10,952 nucleotides of DNA, from contig WREG01000043.1 of the NCBI GenBank assembly GCA_009779455.1, forward strand, positions 1 through 10,952, in the 5' to 3' direction. A program made the position numbers and the translations under genes. The notes under the pieces are model-generated. The model saw only the letters and a program-made list of their open reading frames with translations, did not search any database and had not been told where the DNA came from. The stretch is from Oscillospiraceae bacterium. GTDB taxonomy: Bacteria; Bacillota; Clostridia; Oscillospirales; Acutalibacteraceae. The first letter of the stretch is position 1; every line of letters begins with the position of its first letter. This document shows positions 5,015 through 10,952 of this stretch, one piece after another.

Positions 5015-5164
5015 CTATTTCGTTTCCCTGTGCAGGGTGTGTTTTCTGCAGAACCTGCAATATTTATTCAGTTCCAGCCTGTCAGGTGTGTTTTTCTTGT
5101 TTTTCATGGTGTTGTAATTGCGCTGCTTGCATTCCGTGCAGGCAAGGGTTATTTTAACTCTCAT
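5015..5164 (-). CDS. rpmG: 50S ribosomal protein L33, zinc-binding form
   Basis: A 49-residue L33, the usual length. It begins MRVKITLACTEC and carries two CXXC pairs at Cys9/Cys12 and Cys36/Cys39, so it is the zinc-coordinating (C+) form. The family core RNYNT, KNTPDRLELNKYC and the C-terminal basic end are present. GGAGG lies 7 nt upstream of the ATG. It is the first gene of the minus-strand operon, ahead of secE, an order common in Firmicutes. The leader from the promoter is about 125 nt. Confidence 0.96.
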   Translation of the reverse strand: MRVKITLACTECKQRNYNTMKNKKNTPDRLELNKYCRFCRKHTLHRETK

Positions 5165-5295
5165 ATCGGCGCCTCCGTTAATATTATCTTAATTAGTTTG
5201 GGTAAAGAGCCTGCCTCTGAGGAGCGTATTGTTCAAAGCTCATTGTACAAAAGAAAACCCGCGTACAAAAAAAGAACCCTCCAAGAGGTAACGGC

Positions 5296-5324
5296 AGTAT
5301 ACCACAATTTGCGGGGCGTGTCAA
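5296..5324 (-). promoter_or_regulatory. Promoter of the rpmG-secE-nusG-rplK-rplA operon
   Basis: On the minus strand, a perfect TTGACA (5319-5324) and TATACT (5296-5301) with a 17-bp spacer lie upstream of rpmG. Transcription would start near 5289 and give a leader of about 125 nt. The leader includes a short CCTC/GAGG hairpin followed by seven Ts close to the start site, a conceivable but weak attenuator. Confidence 0.85.
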
Positions 5325-5380
5325 GGCTTTTTTTCAAAAACCCCGGCTTTTTTGAAAAAACCCCGGGTTTTTTGAAAAAT
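5323..5380. repeat. Tandem 20-bp repeat between divergent promoters
   Basis: Two adjacent 20-bp units (5341-5360 and 5361-5380) match at 18 of 20 bases. Each reads CCCCGG, then C or G, then TTTTTT, G and an A-run. A third, more diverged copy covers about 5323-5340 and touches the -35 box of the operon promoter. Each unit is GC-core/T-run/A-run and can fold with its neighbour (for example AAAAAACC with GGTTTTTT), so the array could act as a two-way terminator or as a protein-binding site. Confidence 0.65.
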
Positions 5381-5403
5381 TACCCTTTATTTTGCAAAAG
5401 CGA

Positions 5404-5431
5404 TTGAAAAATATTAAATTTGTGTTATTAT
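5404..5431 (+). promoter_or_regulatory. Candidate promoter of the Gfo/Idh/MocA gene
   Basis: TTGAAA at 5404-5409 and TATTAT at 5426-5431 with a 16-bp spacer, 38 nt upstream of the start codon. Overlapping TATATA sequences make the exact -10 uncertain. It points away from the ribosomal operon promoter. Confidence 0.5.
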
Positions 5432-5469
5432 ATATAGCGATTATTAAGATATGGAGGCGTAATAAAGAT

Positions 5470-6549
5470 ATGGAAAATCCATCCAAAATAAAAACGGCGA
5501 TAATAGGCACGGGCTGCATAAGCAACGAGCATATAAACGGATATATCAATAATCCGAATACAGAGCTGTACGCTTTATGCGACATCAACCCCGAAAGGGT
5601 CAGCGCGATGGCGGAAAAATACGGCATCCCGTCCGGGCGCACTTTTACGGATAAAAACGAGATGCTGAAAGCCCTGCCGGAGATCGACGCGGTCAGCGTC
5701 TGCACCTGGAACAGCGCCCACGCGGAATGCTCGATAGCCGCTTTGGAGGCGGGCAAGCATGTGCTTTGCGAAAAACCCATGGCAATGAACGCCCGCGAGG
5801 CCGAGGCCATGAAGGCCGCCGCAGACAAGGCGGGGAAGCTTTTGATGATAGGTTTCGTGCGCCGCCACGGCAACGACGCGAAGCTTATACTCGACTACGC
5901 CAAAACAGGCTTTTTCGGCGATATATATTACGCGAAAGCGGCGTATCTCCGCCGCCACGGCTGCCCCGGCGGCTGGTTCGGCGACAAATCCCGTTCAGGC
6001 GGCGGCCCCCTTATTGATTTGGGCGTACACGTCATCGACCTTGTGCGTTATCTCCTGGGCAACCCGAAACCCGTTTCGATTTACGGCGCGACGTTCCAAA
6101 AATTATTGAACAGGCCGAACGTAAAGACAAGCGTCGGCTATACATCCGCCGAGGCGGGCAATAACGACATATTCGACGTTGAAGACCTAGCGTCGGCGCT
6201 TATAAGGTTCGCGGGCGGCGCGGTGCTGTCCGTCGAGGCCAGCTTCAGCCTGAACATAAAAAGCGGCAGGGGTGACATAGAGCTTTTCGGCACAAAAGCG
6301 GGCGCGACCCTCGACCCCATAGAATTTTTCACGGAAATGAACGGCTATATGGTGGACGTCAATTTCCCAATGAAAACCTCCCTCAGCTTTGACGGGCTTT
6401 TCAAAAATGAGATCAATCATTATGTGGACTGCATAGTGAACGGCACGGAATGCATAGCCCCCGCCGAGGACGGCGTGCAGATGATGAGGATACTCGACGG
6501 GGTGTATGAGAGCGCGAGGACGGGGCATGAAATAGTTTTGAGCAATTAG
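5470..6549 (+). CDS. Gfo/Idh/MocA family NAD(P)-dependent oxidoreductase
   Basis: A 359-residue cytoplasmic dehydrogenase of the glucose-fructose oxidoreductase / inositol dehydrogenase / MocA family, which usually oxidise or reduce sugars, inositols or related polyols. The N-terminal Rossmann fold has GTGCIS at 13-18 (GxGxxS type) and an acidic residue, Asp38, after the second strand, which favours NAD over NADP. The family EKP motif is at 101-103. The catalytic region GGGPLIDLGVHVID (177-190) has Asp183 and His187 in the usual D-x3-H arrangement. The start at 5470 follows GGAGG by 12 nt. It has its own candidate promoter and no obvious pathway partners, so the substrate cannot be assigned. 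Confidence 0.93.
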   Translation: MENPSKIKTAIIGTGCISNEHINGYINNPNTELYALCDINPERVSAMAEKYGIPSGRTFTDKNEMLKALPEIDAVSVCTWNSAHAECSIAALEAGKHVLCEKPMAMNAREAEAMKAAADKAGKLLMIGFVRRHGNDAKLILDYAKTGFFGDIYYAKAAYLRRHGCPGGWFGDKSRSGGGPLIDLGVHVIDLVRYLLGNPKPVSIYGATFQKLLNRPNVKTSVGYTSAEAGNNDIFDVEDLASALIRFAGGAVLSVEASFSLNIKSGRGDIELFGTKAGATLDPIEFFTEMNGYMVDVNFPMKTSLSFDGLFKNEINHYVDCIVNGTECIAPAEDGVQMMRILDGVYESARTGHEIVLSN

Positions 6550-6566
6550 GGGTTAGGGATTAGGGG
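6546..6566 (+). repeat. Heptamer repeat TTAGGGR x3 at the stop codon
   Basis: TTAGGGG, TTAGGGA and TTAGGGG lie head to tail, starting one base before the oxidoreductase stop codon (6547-6549). They resemble the minus-strand array at the rplK stop codon. Confidence 0.7.
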
Positions 6567-6604
6567 CCTGAATAGGGAACAATGTTCGCTTTTTCTGGCC
6601 TAAC

Positions 6605-6632
6605 ATCTACAATCTACCGTCTAAAATCTAAA
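6605..6632 (+). repeat. Heptamer repeat of ATCTAMN type x4
   Basis: ATCTACA, ATCTACC, GTCTAAA and ATCTAAA lie head to tail in the same intergenic region as the TTAGGGR array. They are a different sequence with the same 7-nt period. Confidence 0.6.
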
Positions 6633-6639
6633 TTTGCAA

Positions 6640-6661
6640 GGGCGGGTTTCCACGCCCGCCC
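6640..6661. repeat. GC-rich intergenic palindrome
   Basis: GGGCGGG at 6640-6646 pairs with CCCGCCC at 6655-6661 around an 8-nt loop. It is followed by As, not Ts, on the plus strand, so it is not a good intrinsic terminator. A related palindrome with the same GGGCGG core lies at 10806-10824, which suggests a dispersed intergenic repeat family. Confidence 0.5.
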
Positions 6662-6702
6662 GAAAAAAGCAGATTATTTATATGCATATGGAGGGATAAA
6701 AA

Positions 6703-7323
6703 GTGTTAATACCCGATAACGTCTTGAAACGGCTGCTGCGAAACGTTTATTTTATATTGGGAGACGGAGCGGCTGTGGCGGACGAGCTTGGCCGCAGATA
6801 CGGCTTTTTCGTGTATCACACGTGCCAATACCGGCACATACACCATAAAAACGCCGACCCCGAATTTCATCCGGAATTAAGCCGCGACGTGCCGGACTTT
6901 TTTGCGCTTGACCCCGAAGACGCCATGCAGATGGAAAGCGGAGTCGTACATGATTTTACGCCGATGGTTATAATGGATTTGATCAGGCTTGCCGCAAAAT
7001 ATGATAAAGTAATTTGTGAAAACGATATTGACATTGACAGCATTATTAAAATTGTGTCACACGCGGTTACGGTTTCCGGCTATAAAGTCTGGGATGGCTT
7101 TATCGAAAGGTATGAAAATGCTATCCGCAGCCGTGATGTTTCAGAAGATGAAAAAGAAAGGCTTATCCGCAAGCTGCATTCGGTGTGGGGCGACGGCAAA
7201 CCCGAAAGCCCCCGCGGAACTATGCAGTATGGGATAAAACAGATTTTACTGGATGAGCATTCGACAGTTGAGCAAACAGCGGATACGGTCGCGGAATATT
7301 TTGGATTGCCGTGCGTTTCATAA
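6703..7323 (+). CDS. Unrecognised protein resembling P-loop kinases but lacking Walker A
   Basis: A 206-residue soluble protein with a GTG start; GGAGGG lies 7 nt upstream and decides the start. The function is not recognised. The opening NVYFILG-x-GAAVADELGRRYG (14-34) looks like the first strand and helix of small nucleotide kinases, but the glycine-rich GxxxxGK(S/T) loop is missing, as if shortened. Later parts, HPELSRDVPDF, a predicted strand KVICENDID, and a charged C-terminal helical part ending near DTVAEYFGL, resemble uncharacterised kinase-like proteins of Clostridia; that comparison is from memory of the pattern and is tentative. No signal peptide or membrane segment is seen. The VOC gene follows after 20 nt and is probably co-transcribed. 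Confidence 0.7.
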   Translation: MLIPDNVLKRLLRNVYFILGDGAAVADELGRRYGFFVYHTCQYRHIHHKNADPEFHPELSRDVPDFFALDPEDAMQMESGVVHDFTPMVIMDLIRLAAKYDKVICENDIDIDSIIKIVSHAVTVSGYKVWDGFIERYENAIRSRDVSEDEKERLIRKLHSVWGDGKPESPRGTMQYGIKQILLDEHSTVEQTADTVAEYFGLPCVS

Positions 7324-7343
7324 GAAATTTAAGGAGAAAAATC

Positions 7344-7676
7344 ATGAAATTCGGCGGAGTATGCATAGAAACCGGCGACGCGCCCCGTCTCGCGGGGTTC
7401 TACAAAATTTTACTGCAAGAGGAGCCGTTTGCCGAAGGCAGCCATTACGGCTTCGGCAATATCGCCATTTATGATCCGGGCAACGTAAAGCTTGCAACGC
7501 ATAAAAATATCTGGCTGTCATTCAGCGACGCGGACATTGACGCGCTATATGGGCGGCTGTTGCGGGAAATCCCCGGCATAGATATAATTTCGCCGCCCGA
7601 AAAAAGGCCTTGGGAGGCGTATTCGTTTTGGTGCGCCGACCCTGACGGCAATAAGATCACGGTTGTTCAGGAATGA
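7344..7676 (+). CDS. VOC (glyoxalase/bleomycin-resistance fold) family protein
   Basis: A 110-residue single-domain protein of the vicinal oxygen chelate superfamily. The clearest marks are the C-terminal F-W-C-A-D-P-D-G-N-K-I-T-V-V-Q-E at 95-110, where the last Glu is the usual metal ligand position, and an N-terminal strand followed by a helix with FYKILL at about 19-24. Members act as glyoxalases, dioxygenases, isomerases or drug-binding proteins; which applies here cannot be told. AAGGAG 7 nt upstream of the ATG fixes the start. It lies 20 nt after the kinase-like gene and 13 nt before the DUF2442-like fragment. Confidence 0.85.
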   Translation: MKFGGVCIETGDAPRLAGFYKILLQEEPFAEGSHYGFGNIAIYDPGNVKLATHKNIWLSFSDADIDALYGRLLREIPGIDIISPPEKRPWEAYSFWCADPDGNKITVVQE

Positions 7677-7689
7677 GAAAAAAATATTT

Positions 7690-7875
7690 ATGAAAAAATT
7701 TTTATTTGTTTTATTATCCGGATCCTTATTATCTATGCCGGCATTCCGGCCATTGCGGAACAAAGAATTCTTTACGGCGGTAAAAGCAGAATACGGGACG
7801 GTTGTTTGGCCGAATGATATTGATTATTGCCCCGACACATTGTATGAAGAAAGTACGCCAACGGAAGGAAATTAA
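7690..7875 (+). CDS. Truncated DUF2442-like protein with a hydrophobic N-terminus
   Basis: A 61-residue reading frame. The C-terminal two thirds, from AFRPLRNKEFF through EYGTVVWPNDIDYCPDTLYE, match the end of DUF2442 domains (typical F-x-P-L and G-T-x-x-W-P-N-G-x-D-x-x-P-D-x-L-Y-E). The N-terminal half of the domain is absent. In its place is MKKFLFVLLSGSLLSMP, which resembles a signal peptide but may be accidental out-of-family sequence. No good ribosome binding site is seen (an AGGA lies 17 nt upstream). It is probably a fragment of an antitoxin-like DUF2442 gene, but it stays open and ends 6 nt before the next gene, whose likely ribosome binding site GGAAGG lies inside it. No DUF4160-type partner is present. 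Confidence 0.55.
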   Translation: MKKFLFVLLSGSLLSMPAFRPLRNKEFFTAVKAEYGTVVWPNDIDYCPDTLYEESTPTEGN

Positions 7876-7881
7876 CAGAAA

Positions 7882-10794
7882 ATGCAGGAACAGGAATCTA
7901 TAAGGATTTTAATCAACGGCGAAGAAATATATGCGGGCATAGACGATACGGTATTGACCGCCGCGCTGAAAAACGGTATTGATATCCCCAACCTTTGCTA
8001 CGACAAACGGATAGAGCCTTGCGATTTATGCAGCGTCTGCGCCGTGGAGGTTGATGGCAGTTTTGAGTGCGTCAACGCCTGTTCGGCAAGGGTCAGGGAA
8101 GATATGACGGTGCTTACCGAAAGCCCGAAAGCCGTTGCGGCGCGGCGCGGCGCACTGACAAAGCTTATGGAAGCCCACACGGGGAGCTGCCTTGCCCCCT
8201 GCGCCAAAGCCTGCCCGGCGGGGCTTGACTGCCAGGCCCTCGCGGGGCTTATCGTGAACGGCGAATTTGACGAAGCGGTCAAACTGATGAAAAACAAGAT
8301 ACCGATTCCTTCATCTATAGGGAGGGTTTGCAATAAACCCTGCGAAAACACCTGTTTACGCAAAGGTGCTGACGGCAGCGTCTCATTGGCGGCTCTTGAA
8401 GCTTTTGTTTCGGATTTGGATTTAGGCTCAAATAAACCCTATAGCATAACCCCGCGCGCGGATACGGGAAAAAGCGTTGCTATAATAGGCGGCGGGCCGG
8501 CGGGCCTTACGGCGGCTTATTTTTTAAGGCTGCGTGGCCATTCGGTGACAATTTATGATAAAATGCCGGAACCGGGCGGGATGCTCCGTTACGGCATCCC
8601 GGAATACAGGCTGCCGAAAGCGGTATTGGACAAGGAAATAAACGGGATAAAGGCGCTGGGGATAAAATTCATCAACAACACGAAAATAGGCCGCGACCTG
8701 ACCCTTCCCGGGCTTCGGATGATATACGGCGCGGTGGTAACGGCGACAGGGGCGTGGGCAAGCCGCCGCCTGGGAATTAAAGGCGAGGATTTAAACGGCG
8801 TGGTCAGCGCGATCTACTTTTTAAGGCACGTGGCCACGGGCGATTTCGAGCGGTTTTCCGGCAACCTTATAGTATGCGGGGCGGGGAACACGGCGATGGA
8901 CGCGGCGCGGACGGCGGTAAGGCTCGGCGCGGAAAAGGTCTATGTCATAAGCAGGAAGGACGAAAACGCCAAAACCGCCGATGAAAACGAAATACGGGCG
9001 GCAAAGGAAGAGGGCGTTGAATTTGTTTATATGTCAAGCCCCGTCGAAATACTCGGCGAAAAGGGCAGGGTAGCGGGCCTGCGGATGCAAAAGCTGGAAT
9101 ACGCGGCCGACCCCGGAAGCGGAAGAACCAAAGCGGTCCCGATTGAGGGCGAATACTTTGACATACCCGCCCATATTATAATCCGCGCAATAGGCCAGAA
9201 AACTGACAATTTCGGCCTTACCGACTTAAAATTAACAGGCCGGGATACCATAGAAGCGGACGAAAAAACCTTCCGAACCAACGCCGAAGGCGTGTTCGCC
9301 ATAGGCGACGCCACTAATAAGGGCGCGGATATGGCGATAACAGCCATAGGCGAGGCCAAACGCGCGGCGAGGGTGGTCGATTCCTATTTAAGCGGGGAAC
9401 TGAAGCCGTGGGAGGAATACCCGGTTTTATATTCGGAGGAAATGCCTTTTGATTATAGCGAAATCCCGAAGCAGGAACGCGCGCCGAGGGTTGAACTGCC
9501 GCCTAAAGAACGGAAAAATTGCTTCGCGGAGGCCGTAAAGCCGCTTGATATAAAACAGGCGGTAAATGAAGCGGGGCGGTGCCTTGAATGCGGGTGCAGG
9601 AGCTTTTATTCCTGCCGCCTTTTAAGGCTTGCAGAAAAATATCGGATCGATCCCGTAAAATCATTAAATAAACCGCAGAGGTTTTTGGACGACGCCATGT
9701 CGTTTGTGGGCAAAAAACCGGATTTATGCATATCCTGCGGAATGTGCGTAAATATATGCAACTCATATGTCCGCAAAACCTGCCTAGGGGTATTGGAACC
9801 GAATTATAAAAAAACGGAGCGGCCGGAATTTACCATGCCCCTGACAATGACCGACTGCAATTTCTGCGGGGTCTGCGCTGACGTCTGCCCGACGGGGGCC
9901 ATCTATAAAAAGCCGCCCCTGTTAAAAGATTTCCCGGCGGCCTTCAAAAATAAAAGCACGGTCTGCTTCTTTTGCTCGGAAGGCTGCGGTTTGGATTTTT
10001 CGTTAATAGGAAGGTCTATATTAAAAGCGGAACCGGCTGATAAGTTTTCATTGCTGTGTCAGACAGGCTGTTTCGGCTATCACGCTGTTTCCTGTGGGGA
10101 GAGGATAGCGTCCCGGTCAATCGACAACGACGCTTTGAGAACCGTTTCCGCGCTGAAGGGGTATCCGCCGGAAAACATATTGGTATTGTTGTCGGCGAGG
10201 CTGACCCTTGAAGAGGCGTTTCTGGCGAGGGAATTCGCCAGGCGCGTTCTGAAAGCGGGAAATGTATACACCTTCACCCCTAAAAACGGCGCGAACAGCA
10301 AGGGGCTGAATATGCTGGGCGTAAAGCCATGCAGCAGGCCCGTCCTTGAAAACGCGAAGGCTGTGCTGGCCTTCGGCGAGCTGATGCCCGAAAACGCGGG
10401 CAATTACGAATTCCTGGCGGTCATAGATATCCTCGAAAGCGGAACGTCGCGGAAAGCGGACATAAAAATCCCGTCCTCCGCACCCTTTGAGACGACGGGG
10501 ACTTATGTGTCGGAACGTTTCACCTACGGCAAACTTAAAAAAATAATCGACCCGCCTTACAAGATCGAGCTTTGGCAGCTTATACTTAAAATGCTGAATG
10601 CGGACGGGCATCATATCAAAATTTCGTCTACGGAAGAAATATGGAACGCGGCGAAGCGCGAGAATGTTCTTATAAATACCATGAAAGAAACGGAAAGCGT
10701 ATCAAAAGAGGATATAATAAAAGGCGGGAGATGCCCGGGCTTTGAAAGCTCAGACGGGGTTTTAAATAAATTTCATGAGTATTCAGAAATATAA
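7882..10794 (+). CDS. NuoG/GltD-type iron-sulfur flavoprotein oxidoreductase fusion
   Basis: A 970-residue soluble redox protein joining several modules. Residues 1-80: a 2Fe-2S domain with Cys39, Cys50, Cys53 and Cys67, the C-x10-C-x2-C-x13-C spacing of NuoG and FeFe-hydrogenases. Residues 100-160: a GltD-type cysteine cluster region (Cys103/107/111/117 and Cys150/154/158). Residues 197-505: a GltD/NfnB-like flavoprotein with the FAD motif GGGPAGL (203-209), the NAD(P) motif GAGNTAMD (333-340) and a closing GDA (475-477). Residues 567-578: CLECGC plus Cys578. Residues 616-626 and 659-669: two ferredoxin 4Fe-4S motifs. Residues 695-930: a molybdopterin-oxidoreductase-like domain with C-x2-C-x3-C at 695-702 and Cys726. 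The lysine expected in LCxKG is replaced (LCQTG), so Mo catalysis is unlikely. It probably carries electrons between NAD(P)H and ferredoxin or a dehydrogenase/hydrogenase partner; the exact complex is unknown. The start follows GGAAGG by 13 nt, inside the preceding gene. Confidence 0.92.
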   Translation: MQEQESIRILINGEEIYAGIDDTVLTAALKNGIDIPNLCYDKRIEPCDLCSVCAVEVDGSFECVNACSARVREDMTVLTESPKAVAARRGALTKLMEAHTGSCLAPCAKACPAGLDCQALAGLIVNGEFDEAVKLMKNKIPIPSSIGRVCNKPCENTCLRKGADGSVSLAALEAFVSDLDLGSNKPYSITPRADTGKSVAIIGGGPAGLTAAYFLRLRGHSVTIYDKMPEPGGMLRYGIPEYRLPKAVLDKEINGIKALGIKFINNTKIGRDLTLPGLRMIYGAVVTATGAWASRRLGIKGEDLNGVVSAIYFLRHVATGDFERFSGNLIVCGAGNTAMDAARTAVRLGAEKVYVISRKDENAKTADENEIRAAKEEGVEFVYMSSPVEILGEKGRVAGLRMQKLEYAADPGSGRTKAVPIEGEYFDIPAHIIIRAIGQKTDNFGLTDLKLTGRDTIEADEKTFRTNAEGVFAIGDATNKGADMAITAIGEAKRAARVVDSYLSGELKPWEEYPVLYSEEMPFDYSEIPKQERAPRVELPPKERKNCFAEAVKPLDIKQAVNEAGRCLECGCRSFYSCRLLRLAEKYRIDPVKSLNKPQRFLDDAMSFVGKKPDLCISCGMCVNICNSYVRKTCLGVLEPNYKKTERPEFTMPLTMTDCNFCGVCADVCPTGAIYKKPPLLKDFPAAFKNKSTVCFFCSEGCGLDFSLIGRSILKAEPADKFSLLCQTGCFGYHAVSCGERIASRSIDNDALRTVSALKGYPPENILVLLSARLTLEEAFLAREFARRVLKAGNVYTFTPKNGANSKGLNMLGVKPCSRPVLENAKAVLAFGELMPENAGNYEFLAVIDILESGTSRKADIKIPSSAPFETTGTYVSERFTYGKLKKIIDPPYKIELWQLILKMLNADGHHIKISSTEEIWNAAKRENVLINTMKETESVSKEDIIKGGRCPGFESSDGVLNKFHEYSEI

Positions 10795-10952
10795 CATTAA
10801 TGCAGGGGCGGTTATTAACCGCCCGGAGGATTAGTTTGAAACAAATTTTATCCGACACCACATAAAAAAGTGTACAATGAACAAGCCGTCCGGCGGGCGG
10901 CGAAAAAAAAGAAAGTTTAGTTATTGAATATTATCAGTCTGAGAAACAACGA
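10795..10952. other. 3' flank with a GC-rich palindrome
   Basis: GGGCGGTT at 10806-10813 pairs with AACCGCCC at 10817-10824 (8 bp, 3-nt loop) shortly after the fusion gene. No T-tract follows, so it is not a standard terminator although it may stabilise the mRNA end. It shares its core with the palindrome at 6640-6661. A less perfect GC-rich stem (about 10885-10902) lies before an A-run. No gene can be supported in the last 158 bases. Confidence 0.5.

Noticed and set aside
6546..6566. Telomere-like TTAGGG sequence
   Set aside because: Only three units inside a chromosome-like gene context; a short intergenic heptamer repeat is the better description.
10806..10824. Intrinsic terminator of the redox fusion gene
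   Set aside because: The stem is good but is followed by GGAGGATTAG, without a T-tract.
10877..10927. Short frame with a basic GGRRKKRK segment resembling the start of ribosomal protein S18
   Set aside because: It stops after 16 codons, has no good ribosome binding site, and no S18 continuation is found in any frame before the window ends.

Overview
The window looks like a chromosomal segment of a low-to-mid GC Firmicute of the Clostridia type. The evidence is the order rpmG-secE-nusG-rplK-rplA, strong Shine-Dalgarno sequences, a CCA-encoding tRNA gene, perfect sigma-A type promoters, and anaerobic-style radical SAM and multi-cluster iron-sulfur flavoprotein genes. The genus cannot be told from sequence alone. 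Most genes are fairly GC-rich; the stretch from about 1316 to 2510 is visibly AT-rich and looks foreign.

Layout. 1-1103: a radical SAM enzyme on the plus strand. 1155-1315: a consensus promoter and a tRNA-Glu(CTC) gene. 1306-2548: an AT-rich stretch directly downstream of the tRNA. It is punctuated by three imperfect copies of the tRNA 3' end, each followed by hairpin-forming sequence. The first interval carries a promoter and an intact GyrI-like domain gene, the second a promoter and a small decayed gene, and the stretch closes with a strong plus-strand terminator. 2566-5324: the minus-strand operon rpmG-secE-nusG-rplK-rplA (ribosomal protein L33, preprotein translocase SecE, transcription factor NusG, L11, L1), starting from a consensus promoter at 5296-5324. 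It stops after rplA, without the usual rplJ-rplL. 5323-5380: about 2.8 copies of a 20-bp repeat between divergent promoters. 5470-6549: a Gfo/Idh/MocA oxidoreductase on the plus strand. 6703-10794: a closely spaced plus-strand run of a kinase-like protein without a P-loop, a VOC (glyoxalase-fold) protein, a DUF2442-like fragment, and a 970-residue redox fusion protein (NuoG-type 2Fe-2S domain, GltD-type flavoprotein, ferredoxin domains, degenerate molybdopterin-oxidoreductase domain).

How the parts work together. The rpmG-rplA genes serve translation, protein export and transcription elongation. The plus-strand genes around them are accessory metabolism and have no evident link to the ribosomal operon. 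The large fusion protein would move electrons between NAD(P)H, FAD and iron-sulfur clusters, probably with partner subunits outside the window.

The observations most worth a second look are the tRNA-anchored array of one-gene segments with recurring tRNA-end/hairpin junctions (1240-2548), and the 7-nt-periodic repeats that begin at or run into the stop codons of rplK, nusG and the MocA-type gene. The iron-sulfur flavoprotein fusion and SecE's acidic Tyr/Asp-rich tail are also notable. No CRISPR array, insertion sequence, transposase, integrase or rRNA gene was seen.
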